Assembly: GCF_021044425.1 (NCBI RefSeq)
Contig: NZ_JAJNEC010000007.1
Coordinates: 124,001 to 188,000, forward strand
DNA length: 64,000 bases
Direction: 5' to 3'
DNA from: Niabella pedocola
Lineage (GTDB): Bacteria; Bacteroidota; Bacteroidia; Chitinophagales; Chitinophagaceae
The position numbers and the translations under genes are program-made. This document shows positions 53,927 through 63,139 of the stretch, one piece after another (within the stretch, counting starts at the first letter, position 1; each line of letters begins with the position of its first letter). The notes below the pieces were generated by a model. It saw only the letters and a list, made by a program, of their open reading frames with translations, was not told where the DNA came from and did not search any database.

Positions 53927-55357
53927 TTATTGTTTTGGCTGCAGCGATTCGTACACCTGGAGGTACTGTTTTGCAGACATATCCCAACCATGATCGATGG
54001 TCATCATCCGGCCGCGCATAGCCGCGTACAGATCCCGTTTGTTGGAATACAGATCAATGGCCCGGCCTACAGAATATGCGATATCCCCCACGCTTGATTG
54101 TTCCATTTTAATCCCAAAACCGCCCTGATCCCCGAAATCCACAACGGTATCTTTGAGTCCGCCGATATTCCGCACCACCGGTACCGTTCCGTAGCGCAAT
54201 GCATATAACTGGTTCAGCCCGCAGGGTTCTACCCGGCTGGGCATCAGCAGGAAGTCGGAGCCCGCATACAACAAATGACTCAGCCCTTCGTTATAACCGA
54301 TATACGCGTTGAAATACCCTTTGAACCGGTTTTTCATCGCATCCAGCTGATGCTCAATTTCCGGCTCCCCGGAACCCAGGATCAGGAAATTGGCCTTTCC
54401 CTGGTACTGGTAAATCGACTGGCTGATAGCGTCGGGCAGCAGGTCCGCAGCCTTCTCACCCACCAGGCGACCGATAAAGGTGATCAACGGCTTTTCCGGA
54501 TCAAGTCCGAACTGTGCCGCCAGCTCCTTCTTATTTTTTTCTTTGCCCGGCGTTACGGCTTCGGTATCATAATTTTTTGCAATAAACCCGTCTGTCTGCG
54601 GATTCCACACCTCGGTATCAATCCCGTTGATAATACCCTGGCATTTACCTTTTTCATATTCGAAAAGATTTTGCAGGCCGTTTGCCGAGTGCTTCAGTTC
54701 ATCCATATAACTGGGACTTACGGTGGTTACCTTCCAGGCGCATTTGATCGCAGAGGCCATCGGGTTAATGGCATCGTTCCAGTCCAGCAGTCCCCAGTTC
54801 CAGGTATCGTAAGCCGGCAGGTAATAATATTTATCCCAGCCAAACTGGCCCTGGTACTCTCCATTGTGTATCGTAAACACGGTTGGCACATTTCCCAGCT
54901 GGTAGCGGAAGGCATAGGCATGCCGCGCCATGAACGGAATGAGCCCGGTATGGTGGTCATGACAGTGGATCACATCCGGCCGATGCTGCCAGCGTCCGAT
55001 CCAGTCGCAAACCGCCAGCTGAAAAGCAATGAAACGCTCGGTATCATCTTCATATCCGTAGATCCGCTCCCGGTCCAGTTTCCCGTTGATATCTACCAGG
55101 TACAGATCAAATCCCAGCTTATTGGTCTTCTCTTTTATAACACTATATTTAAACCATTCACTGCCCAAAGCCTGCCCGCCTTCGTGTACCAGCTCCCACT
55201 CGTTCTGGTATAAGAACTTTGTCCGGTACATCGGCATTACTACTTTAGCAACATGCCCAAGTTCATTCTGGTACTTAGGCAGGGCACCTACCACGTCTCC
55301 CAATCCGCCAGCCTTTGCCATCGGATAACATTCTGCTGATACATGAATTATTTCCAT
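53927..55357 (-). CDS. glgA: Glycogen synthase (GT5)
   Basis: 476 aa from ATG 55357 (MEIIHVSAECYP), the natural N-terminus of the family. ADP-glucose and acceptor binding is shown by KAGGLGDVVGALPK, and the catalytic C-terminal domain by FIGRLVGEKAADLL and EPCGLNQLYALRYGT. It elongates alpha-1,4-glucan from ADP-glucose in the cytoplasm and pairs with the downstream glgC. It diverges from the sugar permease gene at 55488; the 130-nt gap must hold both promoters, but I see no strong consensus. Confidence 0.96.
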   Translation of the reverse strand: MEIIHVSAECYPMAKAGGLGDVVGALPKYQNELGHVAKVVMPMYRTKFLYQNEWELVHEGGQALGSEWFKYSVIKEKTNKLGFDLYLVDINGKLDRERIYGYEDDTERFIAFQLAVCDWIGRWQHRPDVIHCHDHHTGLIPFMARHAYAFRYQLGNVPTVFTIHNGEYQGQFGWDKYYYLPAYDTWNWGLLDWNDAINPMASAIKCAWKVTTVSPSYMDELKHSANGLQNLFEYEKGKCQGIINGIDTEVWNPQTDGFIAKNYDTEAVTPGKEKNKKELAAQFGLDPEKPLITFIGRLVGEKAADLLPDAISQSIYQYQGKANFLILGSGEPEIEHQLDAMKNRFKGYFNAYIGYNEGLSHLLYAGSDFLLMPSRVEPCGLNQLYALRYGTVPVVRNIGGLKDTVVDFGDQGGFGIKMEQSSVGDIAYSVGRAIDLYSNKRDLYAAMRGRMMTIDHGWDMSAKQYLQVYESLQPKQ

Positions 55358-55487
55358 AATACTGATTTCTTCCGTTACTAATGTAAGCATTATTTATAAA
55401 TGAATAGAAATTGCTATAGAAAGAATTAAAATTTTTATTTAGATGATAACTATTTACATTTACTTCCGTAAAAAATAAACGATTGAC

Positions 55488-56978
55488 ATGACGAATCAAA
55501 CGACAAAGTGGTCCCAATTTGGAACGTTAATTATCGTGTTCTTTTTTTGGGGTTTCGTTGCTGCCAGTAATGATATCCTGATACCGGTATTTAAAGAAAA
55601 GCTTCACCTGACGCAGGTGCAATCCCAGATGGTTTCTTTTGCTTTTTATGTAGCATATACCATCGGTTCCCTCATCTTTCTTTTGATCAGCAGCGCCATT
55701 GGCAAAGACCTCCTGCAAAAGATCGGCTATAAAAATGGTATTTCCCTGGGCCTGATCATTTCGGCCCTGGGCACGCTGATGTTTTATCCGGCCGCGCAAC
55801 AGGAATCCTTTACCTTATTTATAGTAGGGTTGTTTATTGTAGGGCTCGGCTTCTCACTGCAGCAAACCGCCGCCAATCCCCTGGCCATTATTATGGGCGA
55901 TCCCAAGCTGGGGTCCCAGCGTTTAAGTCTTGCGGGCGGTATTAATAATTTTGGAACCACCATTGGTCCGCTCGTGGTAAGCTTTGCTATTTTCGGATCG
56001 GTTACGGCATCCAGTGCCAGTGCCGATATCCAGAGCATCAAAGTGCCCTACCTGGTATTGGGAGTGGCGTTTGTGATCGTTGCCATTATTTTCCGGTTTT
56101 CCTCCGTTCCCAATAAAATTGATCTGGAAGCGGCAGATACATCCGATAACGTGGAGGTCGACGGCAGCAAACAATCGCTCGAAGCCGATACTGCTGCCGT
56201 AGTGCCGGCGCGGCGTTCTGTTTTTGCCTACCCGCAACTGGTGCTGGGCATGATCGCCATATTTGTTTATGTAGGTGCAGAAGTAAGCACTGCGGCCAAC
56301 CTGCCGGAGTTTATGAAAGAGCATCTGCAAACACCAACGGATAAGATCGCTCCCTTTGTATCGCTGTACTGGGCCAGCCTGATGATCGGCCGCTGGACCG
56401 GATCCGTTGGGGCTTTTGATATTTCAAAAGGAGCAAAAAGCATTTTGCGGTTCCTGATGCCCTATATCGCCTTCGCCGTTTTCCTGTTGGTTAACAGGAT
56501 CGCCAACCACGACATTACACCTTTTTATATTTATGCCCTCCTGATTGTAGGCCTGATCGCTTGCGATATTTTAAGTAAAGGGAACCCTGCAAGACAATTG
56601 CTTATTTTCAGTTGTATGGGTATGCTCGCCCTGCTGGTCGGGATCTTTGCCGATAAAATGATCAGCGTTTATGCCTTCATTTGCGTAGGGCTCTTCTGCT
56701 CTACCCTCTGGCCCTGTATCTTTACGTTGTCCATCGCCGGTTTAGGCAAGTTCACCAATAAAGGTTCCAGCCTGCTCATCCTGATGATTATGGGAGGCGG
56801 ATTTGTAAGCCTGCTCCAGGGCTGGCTGGCAGCTCCGGAACATCTGGGCATTCAGTATTCTTACTTTGTTGGTGTGGCTTGCTTTGCGTATCTTGCCTTT
56901 TATGCCATAAGGGCAAAGGCCGCTCTGAAGCAGCAAGGCATCGACTATGATGTAAAAACTTCCGGAGGCGGACATTAA
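55488..56978 (+). CDS. FHS-family sugar:H+ symporter (FucP/GluP-like)
   Basis: 496 aa with 12 predicted helices. It has the family motif FFFWGFVAASNDILIPVFK and GFSLQQTAANPLAIIMGDP, and the RLSLAGGINNFGTTIGPL segment of glucose/galactose and fucose permeases. It transports a monosaccharide with protons. A ROK kinase begins 10 nt downstream, so the imported sugar is most likely glucose that is phosphorylated at once. Fucose, released by GH29 elsewhere in the window, cannot be excluded. Confidence 0.9.
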   Translation: MTNQTTKWSQFGTLIIVFFFWGFVAASNDILIPVFKEKLHLTQVQSQMVSFAFYVAYTIGSLIFLLISSAIGKDLLQKIGYKNGISLGLIISALGTLMFYPAAQQESFTLFIVGLFIVGLGFSLQQTAANPLAIIMGDPKLGSQRLSLAGGINNFGTTIGPLVVSFAIFGSVTASSASADIQSIKVPYLVLGVAFVIVAIIFRFSSVPNKIDLEAADTSDNVEVDGSKQSLEADTAAVVPARRSVFAYPQLVLGMIAIFVYVGAEVSTAANLPEFMKEHLQTPTDKIAPFVSLYWASLMIGRWTGSVGAFDISKGAKSILRFLMPYIAFAVFLLVNRIANHDITPFYIYALLIVGLIACDILSKGNPARQLLIFSCMGMLALLVGIFADKMISVYAFICVGLFCSTLWPCIFTLSIAGLGKFTNKGSSLLILMIMGGGFVSLLQGWLAAPEHLGIQYSYFVGVACFAYLAFYAIRAKAALKQQGIDYDVKTSGGGH

Positions 56979-56988
56979 AACGTATTAA

Positions 56989-57966
56989 ATGGATAATGAT
57001 ATGGGAATTTTAGACTTGTCAAGTGAACTAGCGATTGGCATTGATATAGGCGGTACAAATACCAAATACGGCATTGTGAATCACCGGGGTGAAATTTTAG
57101 ATAAGGGCGATATAAAAACGGATGCTTACCCTACGATTGAATCCTTTATCGAAGGGCTTTATGAAGCCATGAAGCCGATCATCGATAAAAACAGCTCCGT
57201 GGGCATAAAGGGTATCGGTATGGGTGCGCCCAATGGAAATTATTATACAGGAACCATCGAATATGCACCGAACCTGCCATGGAGAGGTGTGATCCCGATT
57301 GCAAAAATGGTGAGCGATAAATTTGGCATCCCCTGCACCCTTACCAACGACGCCAATGCGGCGGCGATGGGCGAAATGATGTATGGCGCTGCAAGGGGTA
57401 TGAAAGATTTTATCATGATCACCCTGGGCACCGGTGTAGGCAGCGGTATTGTTGCCAACGGGCTGATGCTTTACGGCCATGACGGGTTCGCCGGTGAACT
57501 GGGGCATACGATTGTACGCCCGGGAGGACGTAAACACTGGAGCACCGGTGCGCATGGTTCCCTGGAAGCGTATTGCTCCGCAACGGGTATTGCCATTACT
57601 GCTAAAAAATTAAGGGCTGAAAATATTCATTCCGCACTGAATGAGGTTGCAGAAGAAAACCTGGATTCCCGTGCGGTGTTTGAGCTGGCCGAAAAAGGCG
57701 ATGAAACGGCGATGGAAGTATTCCGGTACACCGGCCAGATACTGGGAGAAGCGCTGGCCAATTTCATTATGTTCTCATCCCCGGAAGCCATCATTCTTTT
57801 TGGAGGCGTAATAAAAGCGGGTGACTATATTATGAAACCCACGAAGGAACATATGGAAAATAACCTGTTGCCTATTTTTCAAAATAAGGTGAAGCTGGTA
57901 TTCAGCGAATTGAAAGAAGCCGATGCTGCAATCCTGGGTGCCAGTGCGCTGGCCTGGGAGGCTTAA
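56989..57966 (+). CDS. ROK family sugar kinase, probable glucokinase
   Basis: 325 aa. The ATP-binding motif IGIDIGGTNTKYGIV is followed by the catalytic-loop LTNDANAAAMGE, LGTGVGSGIV and GHDGFAGELGHTIV. Unusually, the zinc site that most ROK proteins carry as CxCGxxGCxE is GRKHWSTGAHGSLEAYCS here; the cysteines are replaced. It probably phosphorylates glucose entering through the permease 10 nt upstream and feeds glycogen synthesis via glucose-1-phosphate. Other hexoses are possible. Confidence 0.88.
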   Translation: MDNDMGILDLSSELAIGIDIGGTNTKYGIVNHRGEILDKGDIKTDAYPTIESFIEGLYEAMKPIIDKNSSVGIKGIGMGAPNGNYYTGTIEYAPNLPWRGVIPIAKMVSDKFGIPCTLTNDANAAAMGEMMYGAARGMKDFIMITLGTGVGSGIVANGLMLYGHDGFAGELGHTIVRPGGRKHWSTGAHGSLEAYCSATGIAITAKKLRAENIHSALNEVAEENLDSRAVFELAEKGDETAMEVFRYTGQILGEALANFIMFSSPEAIILFGGVIKAGDYIMKPTKEHMENNLLPIFQNKVKLVFSELKEADAAILGASALAWEA

Positions 57967-58041
57967 CGTTACAGGTTCATGTTACAGGTTTCAGGTTTCA
58001 CGTGCTGTTCCAACAGGGATGTTAAACCTGAAACTTCAAAC
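57966..58041. repeat. Degenerate ACAGGTTTCAGG / AACCTGAAACTT repeats
   Basis: Copies of TTACAGGTT(C/T) and a complementary AACCTGAAACTTCAAAC fill the gap between the ROK kinase and the VOC gene. Similar words occur at 10224-10250 and 11991-12030. Confidence 0.6.
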
Positions 58042-58048
58042 ATACATT

Positions 58049-58537
58049 ATGGATTACAAAATTCCATCCGCAACCCAAATAGGACATGTACATCTGAAAG
58101 TTTCCGACCTCCAGCGGTCGATCGATTTTTATTGCGGGCTGCTGGGATTTGAGATCACTACGATGTATGGCAGTCAGGCTGCTTTTATATCCGCCGGTGG
58201 TTACCATCATCATATCGGCCTCAATACCTGGTACAGCAAAAATACCCCACCCGCACCGGTAAAGGCGCCCGGTTTGTTCCATACTGCCATTCTCTATCCT
58301 ACACGAAAAGACTTGGCCAATATCTTATACCGGCTGGTGCAGCACAACTATCCGCTTACGGGCGCTGCCGATCATGGTGTTTCGGAGGCGCTGTACCTGA
58401 ATGATCCGGATGAAAACGGCGTAGAACTTTATTGGGACCGCCCGAAAGCCGCCTGGCCCATGCATGCAGACGGCAGTCTTGAAATGTATACCCGTGAACT
58501 GGACCTGGATCAGTTGCTGCAGGAACGCGAGCATTGA
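58049..58537 (+). CDS. VOC (glyoxalase/extradiol dioxygenase fold) family protein
   Basis: 162 aa from ATG 58049; the long frame from 57923 overlaps the ROK gene and is not needed. Two beta-alpha-beta-beta-beta modules carry candidate metal ligands His in IGHVHLKVSDL, His in GLFHTAIL and Glu in ENGVELYWDRP, the pattern of catechol-2,3-dioxygenase-like proteins. The substrate is unknown. It stands alone on the plus strand and is convergent with the DUF4136 gene, with a hairpin between them. Confidence 0.88.
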   Translation: MDYKIPSATQIGHVHLKVSDLQRSIDFYCGLLGFEITTMYGSQAAFISAGGYHHHIGLNTWYSKNTPPAPVKAPGLFHTAILYPTRKDLANILYRLVQHNYPLTGAADHGVSEALYLNDPDENGVELYWDRPKAAWPMHADGSLEMYTRELDLDQLLQEREH

Positions 58538-58580
58538 ACCAGGAGCATCCACCTGTCATTCCTTTCACTAAACACTGTTT

Positions 58581-58620
58581 ACTGAAATCTCAGAGCTCAA
58601 ATCTCGAATCTCAGATCCAA
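58581..58620. repeat. Degenerate GAAATCTCAGAGCTCAAATC repeat
   Basis: TGAAATCTCAG, GCTCAAATCTCG and AATCTCAGATCC follow one another, reading as the complement-style relative of the 13752-13840 repeat. Confidence 0.5.
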
Positions 58621-58625
58621 AAGAA

Positions 58626-58653
58626 GGGCCTCCGTTAAAAATAACAGAGGCCC
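58626..58653. terminator. Hairpin terminator between convergent VOC and DUF4136 genes
   Basis: GGGCCTCCGTTA (58626-58637) pairs with TAACAGAGGCCC (58642-58653) with a single mismatch and a 4-nt loop. T-runs are weak on both sides, but the position between convergent genes supports termination. Confidence 0.65.
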
Positions 58654-58697
58654 GTTGTAACTACCAAACCAAACTACTCTCTTCAACAATATCGTTC

Positions 58698-59333
58698 TTA
58701 ATAACGCCCGTTGGCGCGTCCATTTCTACCCCGTTCGTTATACCGGTTATTTTTCGAACCGGACTCCCATTTTCTAAAGATGGCATCCACGATCCGGTCG
58801 ATTTCCCTTCCGGAAATCCTGCGGCTATTTACCTCATCCGTAGCCCAACCCTGCATCACGGTTTCGTCGGAACGCGTATCCACCATTGTTACCGTAATGG
58901 TACCTTCCTTTGTAGGCACTTCATAATTGTCGTACCCCATAAACATGGAAGGATAATATACATTGTAAAAACGGCGGCTGTATGGGTTATAAAAAGTGCG
59001 GAATCCACCCCAGCTGTACCGGGGATCGGATTCAACTCTTGATCCGCGTTCTACCAGTACATCATAGCTTAAAACCACATCCGGATTGCGCGATACCTGC
59101 TGCCACCCCATACGGGATTGCAACCGGTCTGAAATGGCACTTTTTACCTGATTTTCCATCATGGTGCTACTGCCGGTACGTCCGCGGCGGTCTTTTTTCT
59201 CGGCCCATGCAAATGTGCGGTACCGGTCAAAATTGGCATTGCGGGAGGTTTCTACATGTGCTGATGGACCACAGCCCGCCAGCACCAGGATCACTGCCGC
59301 TACACCTAAAAATTTTATTAAACGGCTTTTCAT
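58698..59333 (-). CDS. DUF4136 lipoprotein
   Basis: 211 aa with lipobox VLAGC (Cys21). It has DUF4136 features: NFDRYRTFAWAEKK, IDRLQSRMGW-like NPDVVLSYDV, GTITVTMVDTRSDETVMQGWAT and REIDRIVDAIFRKW. The tail is Arg/Asn/Gly-rich. DUF4136 proteins are envelope lipoproteins of unknown role, often under stress control. It lies 117 nt downstream of the outer-membrane barrel gene, possibly on the same transcript. Confidence 0.9.
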   Translation of the reverse strand: MKSRLIKFLGVAAVILVLAGCGPSAHVETSRNANFDRYRTFAWAEKKDRRGRTGSSTMMENQVKSAISDRLQSRMGWQQVSRNPDVVLSYDVLVERGSRVESDPRYSWGGFRTFYNPYSRRFYNVYYPSMFMGYDNYEVPTKEGTITVTMVDTRSDETVMQGWATDEVNSRRISGREIDRIVDAIFRKWESGSKNNRYNERGRNGRANGRY

Positions 59334-59450
59334 TTTATTTCTGTTTTTCTATAAGTAAGACGCTGAAAACAGTCAATAGATAACAGCGAGGTTGTAAATT
59401 ATTTGTGAAAAAAGCCGGATCGCAAAGACGCTCCTATTCAGGAGGCCGGG

Positions 59451-61901
59451 TTACTTTTTTTTGGAGCGGACCTGTTTTACCGCACCCTGGATGGCTTTTT
59501 GCTTTTGCGCCGCGGATACCGCATTGCTTTTTATAAGGTTATACGAAACCGAGATCCTGAAATTCCGGGTTTGAGTAAAGGCGTTGTTTTCCAGCGTAAA
59601 GTTTTTCCCGTAAGTAAAGGTTGTAAACTCCTGCTGCCGGAAGGGATCGATGGCTGTAATACCCAGGGTAAGCCTTTTTTTAAACCAGCGGGTTTGTACG
59701 GCAAAAAGCTGCTTCAGCGAACTGCGTGCACGACCCTGGGCATCTGCGAGGGAATGGTAGCGGATATTGGTTTCGAAGGTAATGCGATCCGTAAAAATAA
59801 AATTCCCGTTAAGACTGGCATAGTACGACGCGCCGTTTTTGTATTTATTCACCTCCCGGTCGTAAGCACTGTACTGGTTATACGTATAACCGGCACCCAG
59901 GTTTAAACGCAATTTCCGGCTGATGGTGTAGCCTCCAAAAAAGCTGGAGGTATATTCCTGCCGGTCTGTAATATTCTCATAGGTGAGCTGGGTTTTATCG
60001 CCGGGTACCAATGTACGGATCCGCTGGATGATATCTTTTACATAATTATAACCGGCGGAAAGATTGATATAATACCGGCTCCGGAACAAGCCTGCATTCC
60101 AATCGATATCATGCCCCAGTTGCGGCACGAGGGCGGGATTACCAAAACTGATATTATACGGATTGCTGTAATCGACGCTGGGGTTCAGCTGGCTTAATAC
60201 CGGGCGACGGATATGCTGCCGGTATACCAGGGAAGTATTATATCCGCTGCCCCGCCATTCCTTTCGTATGGTAACGCCGGGTAAAAAATTCCAATAATCA
60301 TTGGAGCGGTTTTCACCACCGCTCAAAAAATCAAAGCGGAACCTGGTGTTTTCCAGTTGCGCGGTTGTAATGATCCGCCACAGCGCGGGCAGGTCTACCG
60401 TCACGCCGGTTCTCAGCGTGTAAATGTTTTCAAAATACCGGAAATGCGGGCTCAGGGAATCAACGGCTGAAAAATTTTCCTGCTGCAGGATATCCGTTGT
60501 CAGCCGGTTTCTGAAATGATTGTCCGAAACCGTAAACCCGGAGCTCCACAGTATTTTTTTGGACATCGGCTTGTTATAATTTGCCCTGAGCGACCATGCT
60601 GTATTATCGTTTTGATTGGTTTGCCGTTGCGTACTGTCTTTTCCGGTAAGCCCTCCGTCCGGCGTTTTGAATTGCTGAAAAAAAACGCGTTCATTGGTAT
60701 AGCAGCCCGCCGCCAGTGACGCAAAAAGGTTCAGGTTCTCCTTTGCATTTTTTTTACTGACCCAACGGTAATTGGTGGTCAGCACCGGGTTCACCGTTTC
60801 ACCCGTTACCGTATTGGTTCTTGTGCTTAATTTATAAAGCGCTCCCGATGCATTGATGTTTTTATAATTCGTTTCATTTACATTGTCGATTGTATTCATA
60901 TTGAACACGGCTGTTACATTCCATAAACTTTGTTTGTTGAATTCATAATCGGAGGATATCCGTAAGTTGGGGCGAATGCTTTTATTTATGAAATAACTTT
61001 CCGTGTTCAGGAAATTACTGGAGTCTTTATAAAAATTTTCCCGTGTAGAACGGTTGTCACCTTTAAGTCTGGTAGCGCCCACTCCGCCGGTGGCCTGCAG
61101 GATCCACTTCTTATCCCTGTAAGAAATATTGGCCGAAAGATTGGCATCGCCCAGGGTACCATAAAAGAAATTCAACCGGCCGGTAAGCCCCACTTTTCCC
61201 TTTTTGGTAACAATATTGATAACCCCTCCGTTATCGGTGGCATATTCAGCCGGAGGGTTCGTCATCAGTTCAATTTTCTCTACCATGCCGCCCGGCATAG
61301 CTTCCAGCAGGTCATTCAACTGTTCCGCAGTAAGATTTGTAGGCTTCCCGTCGATGAGTATACGGGGCTCCCGGCCTTTTAAAAGGAGCTTACCATCGGC
61401 ATCTGCCGAGATCAGGGGCATGGTCTTCAGAATTTCAGCGGTGCTCGACGAAGCGCTGAGTGCCGATTCGCCCACATTATAAATGATGGTACCGTCTTTG
61501 TTTTCCACCAGGGGCTTTTCCGAGTACACGATCACCGTTTGCATTTCCCCCGTTTGTAAAAACATTTTTATATCGCCCAGGTTAAAGTCATACCGGTCTG
61601 CCCGGATGTGAATACTATCCAGTTGAATGGTTGTGTACCCAATGGAAGAAAACTGAATGCTGTAGTAACCAAAATCGACCGCTGTTATTTCAAAGGCCCC
61701 TTTTTCGTCACTGGCAAAGGATCTGTAGATACTGGTTTCCCCCATCCGCGTCAATGCGATGGTGGCACCGGCTAATGCCTTCCCGCTCGTGGAATCAATC
61801 ATATTCCCGGCCAGGATTCCCTTCACCGTGCTTTGTCCCCAGCCGGTTCCGGCAGTCAGCAATAAAAGCAGTATACTCCAATAAATTCTCATAAAGCGCA
61901 T
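59451..61901 (-). CDS. TonB-dependent-receptor-like outer-membrane beta-barrel
   Basis: 816 aa from ATG 61901 or 61892, with a signal peptide ending GWGQST. The carboxypeptidase-regulatory-like domain (about 25-110: SGKALAGATIALTRMGE, SSIGYTTIQLDSIHI) and plug-like segment (AEILKTMPLISADADGKLLL, RILIDGKP, GGVINIVTKKGK) precede a barrel rich in aromatic strands. It is the OMP_b-brl_3 class, not SusC, since no SusD neighbour or SusC signature is present. The C-terminus is a basic tail (QVRSKKK), unusual for a barrel ending in an aromatic residue. Substrate unknown. Confidence 0.88.
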   Translation of the reverse strand: MRFMRIYWSILLLLLTAGTGWGQSTVKGILAGNMIDSTSGKALAGATIALTRMGETSIYRSFASDEKGAFEITAVDFGYYSIQFSSIGYTTIQLDSIHIRADRYDFNLGDIKMFLQTGEMQTVIVYSEKPLVENKDGTIIYNVGESALSASSSTAEILKTMPLISADADGKLLLKGREPRILIDGKPTNLTAEQLNDLLEAMPGGMVEKIELMTNPPAEYATDNGGVINIVTKKGKVGLTGRLNFFYGTLGDANLSANISYRDKKWILQATGGVGATRLKGDNRSTRENFYKDSSNFLNTESYFINKSIRPNLRISSDYEFNKQSLWNVTAVFNMNTIDNVNETNYKNINASGALYKLSTRTNTVTGETVNPVLTTNYRWVSKKNAKENLNLFASLAAGCYTNERVFFQQFKTPDGGLTGKDSTQRQTNQNDNTAWSLRANYNKPMSKKILWSSGFTVSDNHFRNRLTTDILQQENFSAVDSLSPHFRYFENIYTLRTGVTVDLPALWRIITTAQLENTRFRFDFLSGGENRSNDYWNFLPGVTIRKEWRGSGYNTSLVYRQHIRRPVLSQLNPSVDYSNPYNISFGNPALVPQLGHDIDWNAGLFRSRYYINLSAGYNYVKDIIQRIRTLVPGDKTQLTYENITDRQEYTSSFFGGYTISRKLRLNLGAGYTYNQYSAYDREVNKYKNGASYYASLNGNFIFTDRITFETNIRYHSLADAQGRARSSLKQLFAVQTRWFKKRLTLGITAIDPFRQQEFTTFTYGKNFTLENNAFTQTRNFRISVSYNLIKSNAVSAAQKQKAIQGAVKQVRSKKK

Positions 61902-62262
61902 CAGCAGTTTTGCATAAACCGTATTAGACCGTTGCTTATTGCAAAGGTTTAATACCCGGGCTTTATTCAGGCCTTGAAGCGCACTGCCGTTTCATGCACG
62001 CGTTTCAACAGCTGTAATGAATGCCCCTTCAAAGCGTTCGCATATGCTTCCCGGTCAGGAAGCTATTGTGCAGAATCAGAAACGGAATCGGGCTAAGGAA
62101 TGCCGGTGACGATCAACAGACAGGTGGAGCGGCATAAACCGGCACGGCGTATACCGGATGAGCGGAACATACAACAGGAGAGCCTTTCCGCGGCAGCGGT
62201 TAACCGATATATAAACAACCCCTCTGCATTCGCTATCTCCGTTTGGGATGCCGCTGTGAATT
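61902..62262. other. Intergenic between divergent OMP and SIMPL genes, no gene seen
   Basis: About 360 nt without a recognisable gene, RNA or strong hairpin. Short frames on both strands have no family motifs. It must contain the OMP promoter, but no clear TAnnTTTG match was found on the minus strand. Confidence 0.4.
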
Positions 62263-62292
62263 TTGCCAGCTGTAGTCTTTTGCCTAATTTAG
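62263..62292 (+). promoter_or_regulatory. Probable SIMPL gene promoter, leaderless
   Basis: TTG (62263-62265), a 19-nt spacer and TAATTTAG (62285-62292, one mismatch to TAnnTTTG) place the start at about 62296, next to the ATG at 62297. Confidence 0.55.
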
Positions 62293-62296
62293 TTGT

Positions 62297-63070
62297 ATGA
62301 GCAACACAGAAAACACAGCAACGAACACCGTTTCCGGAAACCGCAGTTTCATCGGTCTTGTTATTATTGGAATCTGCATTGTGCTGGCGGGGTTCATTGT
62401 TGCCGGCGCCTATAAGTATAAATTCAAAACCCGTCAAACCATACGGGTTACGGGCAGCGCGGAAAAAGATTTCACCAGTGATCTTATTGCCTGGAACGGC
62501 AGTTATAACCGCACAGACTTTGATTTAAAAGCCGCATATGCCCAGTTAAAACAGGATGAGACCAATGTGCGCAATTATCTCACACGGAAAGGCATTACGC
62601 CGCAGCAGATGATCTTTTCTTCCGTAAAGATCGATAAGATCTTCCGGTCGAACTATAGCGAAGAAACAAAATCGACCACCACTACTTTTGGCGGTTATAA
62701 CCTTACGCAGAATGTAAAAGTAGAATCGGGCGATATTGCAAAGGTAGAAGCGCTTTCACGGGAAATTACAGAGCTGATCGAAACCGGTATCGAACTCAAC
62801 TCCCCCGAACCGCTCTACTTTTACACCAAGCTTGCCGATCTTAAGCTGGACCTGCTGGCCAAAGCTGCAGCAGATGCACGTAAGCGTGCAGAAACCATTG
62901 CCAAGAATACCGGCGGTGCTTTGGGCAACGTGGTTAAGGCCAATATGGGCATCTTTCAAATCACCGGGCAAAACAGTAATGAAGATTACAGCTATGGGGG
63001 AACGTTCAATACCGCTGCCAAAAACAAAACGGCGAGTATTACCGTGAACCTGGAATGTGTGGTGCAATAA
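62297..63070 (+). CDS. SIMPL domain (DUF541) envelope protein
   Basis: 257 aa. One N-terminal transmembrane helix or signal anchor (about 16-37, FIGLVIIGICIVLAGFIVAGA) precedes a SIMPL domain starting IRVTGSAEKDFTSDL and containing ITPQQMIFSSVKI, GYNLTQNVKV and the DARKRAETIAKNTGGALGNV helix. SIMPL/DUF541 proteins (BP26-like) form oligomeric channels or rings in the envelope; the function is poorly known. It is monocistronic with a strong hairpin downstream. Confidence 0.92.
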   Translation: MSNTENTATNTVSGNRSFIGLVIIGICIVLAGFIVAGAYKYKFKTRQTIRVTGSAEKDFTSDLIAWNGSYNRTDFDLKAAYAQLKQDETNVRNYLTRKGITPQQMIFSSVKIDKIFRSNYSEETKSTTTTFGGYNLTQNVKVESGDIAKVEALSREITELIETGIELNSPEPLYFYTKLADLKLDLLAKAAADARKRAETIAKNTGGALGNVVKANMGIFQITGQNSNEDYSYGGTFNTAAKNKTASITVNLECVVQ

Positions 63071-63074
63071 AAAA

Positions 63075-63109
63075 GTGAGCAGCGAAATACGTCACATTTC
63101 GCTGCTCAC
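63075..63109. terminator. Strong terminator between SIMPL and helicase genes
   Basis: A perfect 14-bp stem, GTGAGCAGCGAAAT (63075-63088) with ATTTCGCTGCTCAC (63096-63109), has a 7-nt loop. The minus strand has a run of T after it, so it best serves the helicase and may also stop the SIMPL transcript. Confidence 0.85.
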
Positions 63110-63139
63110 ACTTATATGCTTATTTTGTTGTAAGTCTTA

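Noticed and set aside
62093..62437. 114-codon minus-strand frame
   Set aside because: It overlaps the SIMPL gene start in antisense and has no family features.
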